A stretch of DNA of 64,000 nucleotides from RPQJ01 sp963777725 (GTDB lineage: Bacteria > Pseudomonadota > Gammaproteobacteria > Steroidobacterales > Steroidobacteraceae), in NCBI GenBank assembly GCA_963777725.1, contig CAVZRR010000014.1, positions 62,001-126,000 of the forward strand. Reading direction: 5' to 3'. Shown here piece after piece: positions 35,767 to 45,293 of the stretch. The position numbers and the translations under genes are program-made. Each line of letters begins with the position of its first letter. Positions within the stretch are counted from its first letter, which is position 1. Under the pieces are notes generated by a model. It ran no database searches. It was not told the origin of the DNA and was given only the letters and a program-made list of their open reading frames with translations.

Positions 35767-37328
35767 GCAGTCTCCACGGTGCTCGCACTGGCGCGGGCGG
35801 CCGTCGCCCGCGGCGAATCGATCTGGTTGACGACCTCGATGAACGCGCGGACGCCCGACTCGACGATGTCCGTCGTGACGCTCGTGCCACGGTAGGCGCG
35901 GCCATTGTGCTCGACGGTCACGACCGCCTCGCCCTGGGCGTCCTCGCCCATGGACACACTGCGCACCTCGAACTTGCGCAACTTGACGAACACGTCCGTC
36001 GCGGTCTCCACGGCCTTGAAGGCCGCGTCCACGGGTCCGTCGCCGCTCGCTTCCTGCGACAGGATGCGCCCGTCGTTGTGGCGCAGGCCGACGCGCGCGC
36101 GCGCGCCGCCGCCGGAATTGCTCTCGGCGTGCAGGCTCTCGAGGTGCCAGGGACCTGTTTCGCCGAACTCGGCGCGCAGCACCAGCGCCTCGAGGTCGCC
36201 GTCGAACAGTTCCTTCTTCTTGTCGGCGAGCGCCTTGAAGTCCTCGAACACGCGGGCGAGCTCGGCATCGCCGAGCTCGAAGCCGAGTTCCTTGATGCGC
36301 TCGCGCAGCGCCGCGCGGCCGCTGTGCTTGCCGAGCACGAGATGGGTGCGCGAGAGGCCCACGTCCTCGGGCCGCATGATCTCGTAGGTGGAGTGGTGCT
36401 TGAGCATGCCGTGCTGGTGGATGCCCGACTCGTGCGCGAACGCGTTCTCGCCGACCACGGCCTTGTTGCGCGGGATCGGCATGCCGGTGATGCTCGACAG
36501 CAGGCGGCTGGTCGGGAACAGGCGTTTCGTGTCGATGCCGGTGCGCAGGCCGAACAGCGCCTCGCGGGTCTTCATCGCCATCACGACTTCCTCGAGCGAG
36601 CAGTTGCCCGCGCGCTCGCCGATGCCGTTGATCGTGCACTCGATCTGCCGCGCCCCGGCGCGCACCGCCGCGAGGCTGTTGGCGACGGCCATGCCGAGGT
36701 CGTCGTGGCAGTGGACGCTGAACGTCACGCGCTCGGCGCCCTTGACGTGCTTCTTCAAGTAGTCGAAGACCTCGTGGAACTCCTCGGGCACCGTGTAGCC
36801 GACGGTGTCCGGCACGTTGATCGTCGTGGCCCCGGCCTCGATGACCGCCTCGACGACCTCGCGCAGGAACTCGAGCTCGGTCCGCGACGCGTCCTCCGGC
36901 GAGAACTCGATGTCGGCGCACAGGCTGCGCGCGTAGCGAACGCCTTCCACGGCCGTGTGGATGATCTGTTCCTTGGCCATGTTGAGCTTGTGCTCGCGAT
37001 GGATGGCGCTGGTGGCGAGGAACACGTGCAGGCGCGGCTTCGCCGCTTCCCGCACCGCCGACCACGCCTTGTCGATGTCCTCGCGGTTGCAGCGGGCGAG
37101 GCCGGCGATGATCGGACCGCGCACCTCGCGGGCGATCTCGCGCACGGCTTCCCAGTCGCCGCGCGAGGCGGCCGGGAAGCCGGCTTCGATGACGTCCACG
37201 CCCAGTTCCGCCAGCGCGCGCGCCATTCGCAGCTTTTCAGGCTGCGTCATGCTGCAGCCCGGCGATTGCTCGCCGTCGCGCAGCGTCGTGTCGAAGATCA
37301 GGACGCGGTTCGGATCGGGCGTGGACAT
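35763..37328 (-). CDS. leuA: 2-isopropylmalate synthase
   Basis: A 521-residue enzyme committing 2-ketoisovalerate to leucine. The TIM barrel opens with VLIFDTTLRDGEQSPGCSMT, with VHCHDDLGMAVANSLA as metal site and GIGERAGNCSLEEVVMAM. The C-terminal LeuA dimer domain (~residues 390-510) is the leucine feedback site. GAGGTG seven bases before the ATG at 37328 sets the start; the GTG at 37337 is inside that ribosome-binding site. It follows ilvC by 24 bases. Confidence 0.96.
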   Translation of the reverse strand: MSTPDPNRVLIFDTTLRDGEQSPGCSMTQPEKLRMARALAELGVDVIEAGFPAASRGDWEAVREIAREVRGPIIAGLARCNREDIDKAWSAVREAAKPRLHVFLATSAIHREHKLNMAKEQIIHTAVEGVRYARSLCADIEFSPEDASRTELEFLREVVEAVIEAGATTINVPDTVGYTVPEEFHEVFDYLKKHVKGAERVTFSVHCHDDLGMAVANSLAAVRAGARQIECTINGIGERAGNCSLEEVVMAMKTREALFGLRTGIDTKRLFPTSRLLSSITGMPIPRNKAVVGENAFAHESGIHQHGMLKHHSTYEIMRPEDVGLSRTHLVLGKHSGRAALRERIKELGFELGDAELARVFEDFKALADKKKELFDGDLEALVLRAEFGETGPWHLESLHAESNSGGGARARVGLRHNDGRILSQEASGDGPVDAAFKAVETATDVFVKLRKFEVRSVSMGEDAQGEAVVTVEHNGRAYRGTSVTTDIVESGVRAFIEVVNQIDSPRATAARASASTVETA

Positions 37329-37352
37329 CGGCTTCACCTCTCTCGGCCGGCG

Positions 37353-38342
37353 TTAGCGGCCTTCGTTCAACCAGGGCATGCGGGCGCGCAAGGCGACGCC
37401 GACCTTCTCGATCGGGTGCGCGAGATCCTTCTTCATCAGCGCGTCGTACTTGCGGCGGCCGGTCTTGTTCTCGCGGATCCACTGGCGCGCGAACGTGCCG
37501 TCCTGCACTTCCTTGAGGATCTTCTTCATCTCCTTCTTGGTGCCCGCGTTGACGACGCGCGGGCCGCGGGTCAGGTCGCCCCACTTGGCCGTGTGGGAGA
37601 TGTACTGGTGCATCTTGGCGAGTCCGCCTTCGTGCAGCAGGTCGACGATCAGCTTCAGCTCGTGCAGGCACTCGTAATAGGCGACTTCCGGCTGGTAGCC
37701 AGCCTCGGTCAGCGTCTCGAAGCCCTTCAGCACCAGCTCGGTGGCGCCGCCGCACAGCACGGCCTGCTCGCCGAACAGGTCGGTCTCGGTCTCTTCCTTG
37801 AACGTCGTCTCGATGACGCCGGCGCGCGTGCCGCCGATGCCGTCGGCATAGGCGAGCGCCTTGGCCTGCGCCTTGCCGGAGGCGTCCTGCGCGACCGCGA
37901 TCAGGCACGGCACGCCGCGACCCTGCGTGTACTGGCGGCGCACCAGATCGCCGGGACCCTTGGGCGCGATCAGCACGACGTCGAGGTCCTTGCGCGGCTT
38001 GATCTGCTTGAAGTGGATGTTGAAGCCGTGCGCGAACAGCAGCGTGGCGCCCTGGGCGAGGTTCGGCAGGATCTCCTTGTAGTTCTCGGCCTGGGTCGTG
38101 TCGGGGGTGAGCAGTGCCACCAGCGTCGCGCCCTTGACGGCGTCGGCCGGCGTCGCGACGGCGAGACCGTCCTTCTTCGCCTTCTTCCAGCTGTCGCCCT
38201 TGCGGACGCCGATCACGACGTCGTAGCCGGAATCCTTCAGGTTCAACGCATGCGCGCGACCCTGGCTGCCATAGCCGACGACGGCGATCCGGGCTCCCTT
38301 CAGGGCCTTCTTGTCCACGTCTTTCTTCGAGTACGCACGCAT
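37353..38342 (-). CDS. ilvC: Ketol-acid reductoisomerase, class I
   Basis: A 329-residue short-form KARI serving valine, leucine and isoleucine. The Rossmann motif is VVGYGSQGRAHALNLKDSG, followed by VRKGDSWKKA, whose Arg/Ser pair suits NADPH. Metal ligands lie in FKEETETDLFGEQAVLCGG and YYECLHELKLIVDLL. GAGGAG precedes the ATG. It is the first gene after the leader-attenuator; ilvBN/ilvGM are not in this window. Confidence 0.97.
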   Translation of the reverse strand: MRAYSKKDVDKKALKGARIAVVGYGSQGRAHALNLKDSGYDVVIGVRKGDSWKKAKKDGLAVATPADAVKGATLVALLTPDTTQAENYKEILPNLAQGATLLFAHGFNIHFKQIKPRKDLDVVLIAPKGPGDLVRRQYTQGRGVPCLIAVAQDASGKAQAKALAYADGIGGTRAGVIETTFKEETETDLFGEQAVLCGGATELVLKGFETLTEAGYQPEVAYYECLHELKLIVDLLHEGGLAKMHQYISHTAKWGDLTRGPRVVNAGTKKEMKKILKEVQDGTFARQWIRENKTGRRKYDALMKKDLAHPIEKVGVALRARMPWLNEGR

Positions 38343-38383
38343 CTTGAAAACTCCTCGTGTCGGTCAACGATGATCAGGTCTGT

Positions 38384-38427
38384 TAAAACGAAGAACCCCG
38401 CGCCGGATCGTGTCCGGTGCGGGGTTC
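38384..38427 (-). terminator. Leucine attenuator terminator before ilvC
   Basis: A stem of 15 pairs with one mismatch (GAACCCCGCACCGGA / TCCGGCGCGGGGTTC), five-base loop, followed on the minus strand by TTCGTTTT. It lies between the leader peptide and ilvC, 41 bases before the ATG, as expected of a transcription attenuator. Confidence 0.88.
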
Positions 38428-38457
38428 CTGGTGTCCGTCTGCGCCTTGTTGGCGCCT

Positions 38458-38571
38458 TCAGCCCGGGGCCCCGCACCTCCGCAGGGGAAGCAGCGCCAGC
38501 AGGGCAAGCAGCAGGCCCGGCAGCGGAACGGCCGGGGAGGCATACGCAGTGGTCGGGGCCTCGAACTCCAT
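38458..38571 (-). CDS. Leucine-rich leader peptide of the ilvC-leuACDB operon
   Basis: A 37-codon frame on the minus strand. Its second half reads PLPGLLLALLALLPLRRCG, with nine leucine codons in 14. It ends 30 bases before the attenuator hairpin. Stalling of ribosomes at these codons when Leu-tRNA is scarce would prevent the terminator, the classical leu/ilv attenuation scheme. The mechanism is known from enterobacteria; its operation here is inferred from the layout. Confidence 0.85.
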   Translation of the reverse strand: MEFEAPTTAYASPAVPLPGLLLALLALLPLRRCGAPG

Positions 38572-38678
38572 CATTGAGCCTGCTTGGAAAGGTCGGCGCG
38601 ACGATATGGATAGCAGCATAGCGCCCGGCTCATTGTCAACCGCACTGCAAAAAGAACTTGGGCTAAGCTGTCGGCACT

Positions 38679-40064
38679 ATGTTCGCCGAACGTGATCTCT
38701 CCGCCGCCCGGCCGCTCTGGCTGGTGACCGAAACACAACGCGACGCGTGGCTCGCCGCGCAGGACGACGCGACGCGCAGCTGGCTCGCCGCGCTGAATTT
38801 CAAGGCCGAGCGCCACCAGGTCGCCTGCCTGGCCGACGGCCGCGGTGAAGTGCGCGCAGCCGTGCTCGGCCTGGGCGCGCTCACAACGCTCGACGAGCTC
38901 GAGTTCTGGCACCTCGCCGGCGCGGTCGATCGGTTGCCGGCCGGCGCATGGCGGATCGAAACGCCGCTCGCCGCGCAGGCTGCGACGGCGGCGGCCCTCG
39001 GCTGGGCTTACGGCAGCTATCGATTCGAACGTTATCGCAGCAAGCCGCGCCCGGCGCCGGCGGCCACGCTGGTCCCGCCGCAGCTCGCGGACATGGCCTA
39101 CGTGCGGCGCATCGCTGCCGCGCTTGGGATGGCGCGCGACCTGATCAATACGCCGGCCGCCGACTTGACGCCGGAGCGCCTGGCGGCCGAGGCGATGGCG
39201 CTGGCCGAGCACAACGGTGCGCAGGGTCGCGTCATCCTGGGCGATGCGCTGCGCGAGGGTTTTCCGGCGATCCACGCGGTGGGGCAGGCCGCGGCGTCGG
39301 CGCCGCGACTGATCGACTTCCAGTGGGGCGATCCGGCCGCGCCGAAGGTGACGCTGGTCGGCAAGGGCGTCTGCTTCGATTCCGGCGGCCTGGACATCAA
39401 GCCCGCGGCCGGCATGCTGCTGATGAAGAAGGACATGGGCGGGGCTGCCTGCGCGCTCGCGCTGGCGCGCGCGGTCATGGAGAGCGCGCTGCCGGTGCGC
39501 CTGCGAGTGCTCGTGCCAGCCGTCGAAAATGCAATCTCGGGAAATGCCTACCGACCGGGTGACGTGCTGCGGACGCGCAAAGGCATCTCGGTCGAGGTCG
39601 GCAACACCGACGCCGAGGGTCGCCTCGTGCTGGCCGACGCGCTCGCTGCGGCCGACGCCGAGCGACCGGACCTGCTCGTGGACTTCGCAACGCTGACGGG
39701 CGCCGCGCGCGTCGCGCTGGGGCCCGAGTTGCCGGCGCTGTTCGGCTCGCGCGAGGAGACCGTCGCCGCGACGCTGCGCCACGGCCGGCGCCTCGCGGAT
39801 CCGCTCTGGCCGATGCCGCTCTGGAACGGCTACGACGACGAGATCGCGAGCAAGATCGCGGACGTCAACAACGTCTCCGGCTCCACGTTCGCGGGCGCGA
39901 TCATCGGTGGGCTGTTCCTGAGGCGCTTCGTCACCGAGACCGCGGACTGGCTGCACCTCGACCTGTACGGCTGGAACCCCAAGGACCGCCCCGGCCGGCC
40001 GGTCGGCGCCGAACCGCAGACGATCCGCGCATTGCACGCCTTGCTGGTCGAACGCTACGGCTGA
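38679..40064 (+). CDS. Leucyl aminopeptidase, M17 family
   Basis: A 461-residue cytosolic metallopeptidase. The C-terminal catalytic domain has VGKGVCFDSGGLDIKP (metal and catalytic Lys), MKKDMGGAACALALARAV and the M17 signature NTDAEGRLVLADAL. The N-terminal domain is shorter and divergent compared with PepA (503 residues), closer to PepB-like members. It releases N-terminal amino acids from peptides. It is divergent from ilvC-leu, sharing the 107-base region after the leader start. Confidence 0.93.
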   Translation: MFAERDLSAARPLWLVTETQRDAWLAAQDDATRSWLAALNFKAERHQVACLADGRGEVRAAVLGLGALTTLDELEFWHLAGAVDRLPAGAWRIETPLAAQAATAAALGWAYGSYRFERYRSKPRPAPAATLVPPQLADMAYVRRIAAALGMARDLINTPAADLTPERLAAEAMALAEHNGAQGRVILGDALREGFPAIHAVGQAAASAPRLIDFQWGDPAAPKVTLVGKGVCFDSGGLDIKPAAGMLLMKKDMGGAACALALARAVMESALPVRLRVLVPAVENAISGNAYRPGDVLRTRKGISVEVGNTDAEGRLVLADALAAADAERPDLLVDFATLTGAARVALGPELPALFGSREETVAATLRHGRRLADPLWPMPLWNGYDDEIASKIADVNNVSGSTFAGAIIGGLFLRRFVTETADWLHLDLYGWNPKDRPGRPVGAEPQTIRALHALLVERYG

Positions 40065-40082
40065 TCGCGTCCCGCCGCCGCC

Positions 40083-41342
40083 ATGGACCTCAGATACGAG
40101 CGTCGCGCGTGGACGCTGATCTACCTGTGCCTCGGCGTCATCGAAGGCGGCACGGCGGCGGTCATGGTCCGGTCGCTGTTCGGCGACGCGGTCGCGGGCA
40201 TCGTCGTCGACCTCGTGCTCGCGGTCGTCAGCGCCGCTCCGGCCTGGGCGAACCTCGCGAGCCTGGTCTACGCGCGCCGCGCGCAAGGGCGCCCGAAGAT
40301 CGAGTTCCTGCGACCGCTGCTGGTCGCGATGGCGGTCTGCGTCGGCGCGCTGGCGTTGCTGCCGGTCGGCGGCCTCGGGCTGATCGCGTTCCTGGTGCTC
40401 TACGGTGCGGCGCGCTTGCTGTGGGCTGGCGTGGACACGGTGCGCTCGGTCGTCTGGAGCGTGAACTACCCGCGGCACCTGCGCGCCCGGGTCACGGGCC
40501 AGATCATGATCAACGGCTCGATTGCGCTCGCAGTGTCGGGCGTGGTGCTCGGCTGGCTGCTGGAACACGATGACCCCTGGTACCGGGCCGCGATCCTTGC
40601 GGCCGCTGCATGCGGTCTCGGCGGCAGCGTCGCGTTCAAGCGCTTCCGGGTCCGGCAGGAGAAGCGCCTGCTGTCGGACGAGCTCGAGCGGGTTCGCGAG
40701 GGCGCGCGATTCGACCTCGGCGGCGTGCGCCAGTTGCTGGCGACGGACGTCACTTTCCGGCGTTACATGTTCGCGATGTCCGTGTTCGGCGCCGGACACC
40801 TGATGCTGACGCCGCTGCTGGTCGTGTGCCTCGATGACGTGCTGCAGGCCTCCGAGATGGTGCAGGTCGCGATCACCGCGGCCGTGCCGATCCTGGTGAT
40901 GCCGCTCGCCATCCAGCCGTGGGCGCGCTTCCTCGATCGCCACCACGTGATCACGTTTCGTGCCGTGCATTCGCGGCTCGCCGTGGCGGGGTCGATCGTG
41001 CTCGCGATTGCCGTGCTCGCCAGGCTGGACTGGCTGCTCTGGCCGGGCGCGCTGCTGATGGGGGCGTCGCTGGCGGCCGGCAGCCTGGGCTGGTCGCTCG
41101 GTCACAATGATTTCGCGCCGCGAGGCGAGGAGACGCGTTACATGGCGCTGCACGTGACGCTGACCGGGTTGCGCGGACTGATCGCGCCGCCCGTCGCGAT
41201 CCTCGTCTACTACGCGTTGCGGCGGGTGAGCCCGGGCCTGGAGGCCTGGGTGATGCTGCTGCCGGTGGCTTTGATCGCGTGGGGTGCCTGGACATTCGCC
41301 ACGATGCGGCGCGGCATCGCCGGACCCGGTGCCGCGCAATGA
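40083..41342 (+). CDS. MFS-type transporter
   Basis: A 419-residue polytopic protein with about 10-12 membrane helices. A cytoplasmic loop (FKRFRVRQEKRLLSDELERVREG) separates the halves. Loop motifs are weak (NYPRHLRARVTGQIMINGS). It starts 18 bases after the aminopeptidase and its stop overlaps the glycerate kinase ATG, so it belongs to that operon. A peptide, amino-acid or glycerate substrate would fit the context but is not shown. Confidence 0.75.
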   Translation: MDLRYERRAWTLIYLCLGVIEGGTAAVMVRSLFGDAVAGIVVDLVLAVVSAAPAWANLASLVYARRAQGRPKIEFLRPLLVAMAVCVGALALLPVGGLGLIAFLVLYGAARLLWAGVDTVRSVVWSVNYPRHLRARVTGQIMINGSIALAVSGVVLGWLLEHDDPWYRAAILAAAACGLGGSVAFKRFRVRQEKRLLSDELERVREGARFDLGGVRQLLATDVTFRRYMFAMSVFGAGHLMLTPLLVVCLDDVLQASEMVQVAITAAVPILVMPLAIQPWARFLDRHHVITFRAVHSRLAVAGSIVLAIAVLARLDWLLWPGALLMGASLAAGSLGWSLGHNDFAPRGEETRYMALHVTLTGLRGLIAPPVAILVYYALRRVSPGLEAWVMLLPVALIAWGAWTFATMRRGIAGPGAAQ

Positions 41343-42649
41343 AAGCCGACGCCGCCGCAACGCTGCTGAAAGCAGCCTTCGACGCCGCGGTGGCCGCAGC
41401 TCAACCAGCACTCTGCGTGCCGCGTTGCCTGCCGCTTCCCCCCAAGGGCCGCACGATCGTCGTCGGCGCGGGCAAGGCGGCCGCTGCGATGGCGCGGGCG
41501 GTAGACGAGAACTGGCGCGGGGAGCTTACAGGTGCCGTCGTGACCGCCGCGGGCCACGAGGTGCACTGTCCGCGGCTCGACGTGCTGCAGGCCAGCCACC
41601 CCGTACCGGACTCCGCAGGCCTGCAGGCCGCAGCGCGAATGCTCGAGCTGGTTGCGGGACTGACGCCGGACGACCTCGTCATCTGCCTGTTGTCCGGCGG
41701 CGGTTCGGCCCTGGCGCCGTTGCCGGTGCCCGGTCTCACGCTCGACGAGAAGCGCCGGATCACGCGGGACCTGCTGGCTTGCGGCGCGACGATCGGCGAG
41801 ATCAATTGCGTGCGACGCCATCTGTCGCAGATCAAGGGCGGGCGCCTCGCCGCCGCGTGCCATCCGGCCCGAGTCGTCACGCTGGCCATTTCGGACGTCC
41901 CGGGGGACGCCCCCGGCGACATCGCGTCCGGTCCCACCGTGGCCGATCCAACGACCTGCGCGGAGGCGCTGGAAATCCTGGATCGACACCGCATCACCGT
42001 GCCCGGGGTCGTGCGCGAGGGGCTGGAGGCGGGCCGCTACGAGTCCGTCAAGCCGGGCGATCCGCGGCTCGCCCGCGCGCAGTTCCAGCTGATCGCGACG
42101 CCCGCGCAATCGCTCGCGGCCGCGGCTCGCGTCGTCGAGCAGGCCGGCATCGCAGCGCACGTGCTTTCGGACCGCATCGAAGGCGAAGCGCGCGAGGTCG
42201 GCAGAGACGCGGCCCGTCTCGCGAGGCACGTTGCGGAGCAGGGCCGGCCGTATGAGACGCCCTGCGTTTTGCTCTCCGGCGGTGAAACGACGGTCACGGT
42301 GCGCGGCACGGGCCGCGGCGGGCGGAACGTGGAGTTCCTGCTTGGATTCGGTCTCGAACTCGGACCGATGGCGGGCGTATATGCGCTCGCGGCCGATACC
42401 GACGGCGTCGATGGCACGGATCCGATCGCCGGCGCGCTCTGGCGTCCGGATACGCTCGAGCGAGCCAGCCGACTGGGCCGATCGCCCGCACGCGACCTCG
42501 AGGCGAACGACGCACATGCGCTTTTCGAGGCGCTCGGCGACTCGCTGGTCACCGGTCCGACGCGCACCAACGTCAATGACTTCCGCGCGATCCTGATCTC
42601 GGACGCGAAATGCGTCAGAATTCACAGCTTGGCCAGGAGTGCTGATCTC
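41339..42649 (+). CDS. Glycerate 2-kinase (MOFRL family), no stop before ilvD
   Basis: A GK-II glycerate kinase: RTIVVGAGKAAAAMARAVDE, ASHPVPDSAGLQAAARMLEL, ICLLSGGGSALAPLPVPGLT, INCVRRHLSQIKGGRLA, LLSGGETTVTVRGTGRGGRN and DTDGVDGTDPIAGA are all present. The family normally ends at TNVNDFRAILI (here near 42598). The frame has no stop and runs another 17 codons into ilvD. It phosphorylates glycerate to 2-phosphoglycerate in glyoxylate or serine breakdown. The ATG overlaps the MFS gene stop. Confidence 0.88.
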
Positions 42650-44392
42650 ATGCCGAAGCCCAAGTCCAAGACCACGTCCAGGTCCAGGTCGAAAGCCAGT
42701 CCCGATCCGCGCGCCCATTCCCGGATCGTCTTCGACGGCGTCAAGCAGACCCCGAGCCGGGCGATGCTGCGGGCGGTCGGTTACGACGACCGCGATTTCC
42801 GCCGCACGCAGGTCGGCATCGCGTCGACCTGGAGCACGCTGACGCCCTGCAACATGCACATCGACCGCCTCGCCGATGCGGCCGCGAAAGGTGCCGAGGC
42901 GGCGGGCGGCAAGAGCACGATCTTCGGCACGATCACCGTCTCCGACGGCATTTCAATGGGCACGCCCGGCATGCGTTACTCGCTGGTGTCGCGCGAGGTG
43001 ATCGCGGACTCGATCGAGACGGTGGTCGGCGCCCAGGGTTTCGACGGGCTCGTCGCGCTCGGCGGCTGCGACAAGAACATGCCCGGCTGCATGATGGCGA
43101 TCGCGCGGCTCGACCGGCCCGCCGTCTTCGTTTATGGCGGCACGATCCGGCCGGGCGCCGAGCGTCGCGACATCGTCTCGGTCTTCGAGGCCGTCGGCGC
43201 GCACGCGCGCGGTGCCATGACGGACCGCCAGCTGCGCGACGTGGAGCGCACCGCGATCCCGGGCCCGGGCAGCTGCGGCGGGATGTACACCGCGAACACG
43301 ATGGCCTCGGCGATCGAGGCCCTCGGCATGAGCCTGCCGAACAGCTCGGCCCAGGAGGCGGTCTCGCGCCACAAGCGTCAGGACGCCGAGCGCGCAGGAC
43401 GCGCGGCGGTCAACCTGGTGCGCCGCGGCATCAAGCCGTCCGACATCCTGAGCCGCGAGGCCTTCGAAAATGCGATCGTCGTGACGATTGCACTGGCGGG
43501 TTCCACCAACGCGGTGCTGCACCTGCTCGCGATTGCGCACGCGGCCGGGATCGAACTCGAGCTCGATGATTTCACGCGCATCGGCGCCCGGGTGCCCGTG
43601 CTCGCGGACCTGCGACCGAGCGGCCGCTACTCGATGTCGGAACTGATCCGCATCGGCGGCATCCAGCCATTGATGAAGGTCCTGCTGCAGGCCGGACTGC
43701 TGCACGGCGACTGCCTGACGGTCACCGGCAAGACGCTGGCGCAGAATCTGCGTGGCGTGAAGCCGTATCCCGCCGGCCAGCAGATCGTCCGGCCGCTGGC
43801 CGACCCGATCAAGGCCGAGAGTCACCTGGTCGTGCTGTACGGCAACCTGGCGCCGGAAGGCGCCGTGGCCAAGATCACCGGCAAGGAAGGCCTGCGGTTC
43901 GCCGGGCGCGCGCGGGTGTTCGATGGCGAGGAGGCGACGCTGCAGGCGATCCTTGACGGCACGATTCGTGCCGGCGACGTGATCGTCGTGCGCTACGAGG
44001 GTCCGCGCGGCGGACCCGGGATGCGCGAAATGCTGAGCCCGACGGCGGCCATCATGGGCAAGGGGCTCGGCGACCAGGTGGCGCTGATCACGGACGGCCG
44101 TTTTTCGGGCGGCAGCCACGGGTTTGTCGTGGGGCACGTGTCACCGGAAGCCGCGGCGGGCGGCCCGCTCGCGCTGGTCCGCGATGGGGACGCGATCAGC
44201 ATCGACGCGACGACCCGCGAGCTTGCGCTGCACGTCGAGGGGGCCGAACTCGAGCGACGCCGCAGCGAATGGCGCCCACCCGCGCCCTACGCGACGCGGG
44301 GCGTACTGGCCAAGTATGCGGAACTCGTCAGCAGCGCCTCGCTCGGTGCGGTGACGGACCGCGGCCTGCGCTTGGCTGTACAGGGCCAGTGA
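42650..44392 (+). CDS. ilvD: Dihydroxy-acid dehydratase
   Basis: A 580-residue Fe-S enzyme, the step after IlvC in branched-chain synthesis. Cluster ligands are in TPCNMHIDRLA (~residue 65), LGGCDKNMPGCMMA (~140) and GPGSCGGMYTANTMASAIEA (~207). ITDGRFSGGSHGFVVGHVSPEA ends the catalytic domain. An AGGAG at 42635-42639 precedes the ATG at 42650, so ilvD has its own start even though the frame is open back into the glycerate kinase. The Lys-rich first 25 residues (KPKSKTTSRSRSK) are unusual. Confidence 0.95.
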   Translation: MPKPKSKTTSRSRSKASPDPRAHSRIVFDGVKQTPSRAMLRAVGYDDRDFRRTQVGIASTWSTLTPCNMHIDRLADAAAKGAEAAGGKSTIFGTITVSDGISMGTPGMRYSLVSREVIADSIETVVGAQGFDGLVALGGCDKNMPGCMMAIARLDRPAVFVYGGTIRPGAERRDIVSVFEAVGAHARGAMTDRQLRDVERTAIPGPGSCGGMYTANTMASAIEALGMSLPNSSAQEAVSRHKRQDAERAGRAAVNLVRRGIKPSDILSREAFENAIVVTIALAGSTNAVLHLLAIAHAAGIELELDDFTRIGARVPVLADLRPSGRYSMSELIRIGGIQPLMKVLLQAGLLHGDCLTVTGKTLAQNLRGVKPYPAGQQIVRPLADPIKAESHLVVLYGNLAPEGAVAKITGKEGLRFAGRARVFDGEEATLQAILDGTIRAGDVIVVRYEGPRGGPGMREMLSPTAAIMGKGLGDQVALITDGRFSGGSHGFVVGHVSPEAAAGGPLALVRDGDAISIDATTRELALHVEGAELERRRSEWRPPAPYATRGVLAKYAELVSSASLGAVTDRGLRLAVQGQ

Positions 44393-44462
44393 TCGGGATT
44401 GAATCGCGATGGCTATTGTTTTGACGCGCCTGCGTCGGTAGAGTTCGCGCCCGCGCAAGGGG

Positions 44463-44491
44463 TTGCGACCGCCATGCGGCTCTTGTAGTGT
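44463..44491 (+). promoter_or_regulatory. Sigma-70-like promoter for the tonB cluster
   Basis: TTGCGA, 17 bases, TAGTGT. It lies 77 bases before the tonB GTG. A CCCGGG-based hairpin sits at about 44498-44518 in the leader. No Fur box was recognised. Confidence 0.4.
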
Positions 44492-44567
44492 CGGTAGCCC
44501 CGGGTCGCTCCCGGGGGCGGATCCAGAACGATCCCAATAGAAAAGACCCCACGGCAGTGGAGGGGAA

Positions 44568-45221
44568 GTGGCTTACCAGTACTCGATCGACGACCCGGCA
44601 AAGAACAACAAGCGCCTGGCAGCATTTGCGCTCGTGGTGCTGATCCACGTGCTGTTCGTCTACGTGCTCGCTTCGGGGCTCGGCAAGAAAGTCGTCGAGG
44701 TCGTGCTCGGCCCGGTCGAGACGCGACTGATCGAGGAACTGCCGGACGAGGAAGAGCCACCGCCGCCGCCGCCGGAAATCGACACGCCGCCGCCTTACGT
44801 GCCGCCGCCGGAAATCTCGATCGAGATCCCGGTCGATGCCGGCCCGACGACGGCCATCACCAACGTCACTTCTGAGCGCCCCGTCGCCGCGCCGCCGCCG
44901 GCGGCACCGAAACCGGTCGAGAAGGCGGTCGTCAAGACGCCGCCGTCCACCGTCGGCCGCGGTGCGCGCATCTCGCAACCGGAATATCCGCCCGCGTCGC
45001 GCCGTGCAGGCGAGGCGGGCACGGTCACGTTGAAGGTGTTCGTGCTGGACACCGGGCGCGTCGGCGAGGTGCAGGTCGCCAAGAGCAGCGGCTTCCCGAA
45101 GCTCGACGAGGCTGCGGTCAAGGAAGTCCAGCGCAACTGGCGCCTCGTGCCCGGCAAGGAAGACGGCAAGCCCGTTTCCATGTGGCACACCTTCCAGGTC
45201 ACGTTCAAGCTGACAGACTGA
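44568..45221 (+). CDS. tonB: TonB energy transducer
   Basis: A 217-residue protein with one N-terminal membrane anchor (RLAAFALVVLIHVLFVYVLA, with the His in the helix), a proline-rich periplasmic spacer (residues ~63-130, EEPPPPPPEIDTPPPYVPPP) and a C-terminal TonB domain (QPEYPPASRRAGEAGTVTLK then VQRNWRLVPGKEDGK). It passes energy from ExbBD to outer-membrane receptors. The start is GTG at 44568. Confidence 0.95.
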   Translation: MAYQYSIDDPAKNNKRLAAFALVVLIHVLFVYVLASGLGKKVVEVVLGPVETRLIEELPDEEEPPPPPPEIDTPPPYVPPPEISIEIPVDAGPTTAITNVTSERPVAAPPPAAPKPVEKAVVKTPPSTVGRGARISQPEYPPASRRAGEAGTVTLKVFVLDTGRVGEVQVAKSSGFPKLDEAAVKEVQRNWRLVPGKEDGKPVSMWHTFQVTFKLTD

Positions 45222-45293
45222 TCGGCTCGCAGGCCGAAAAACCGCCCCAGCCCAACCAGACAAGTAAACGTTTCGTTAGAGGAAGAGACCCCC

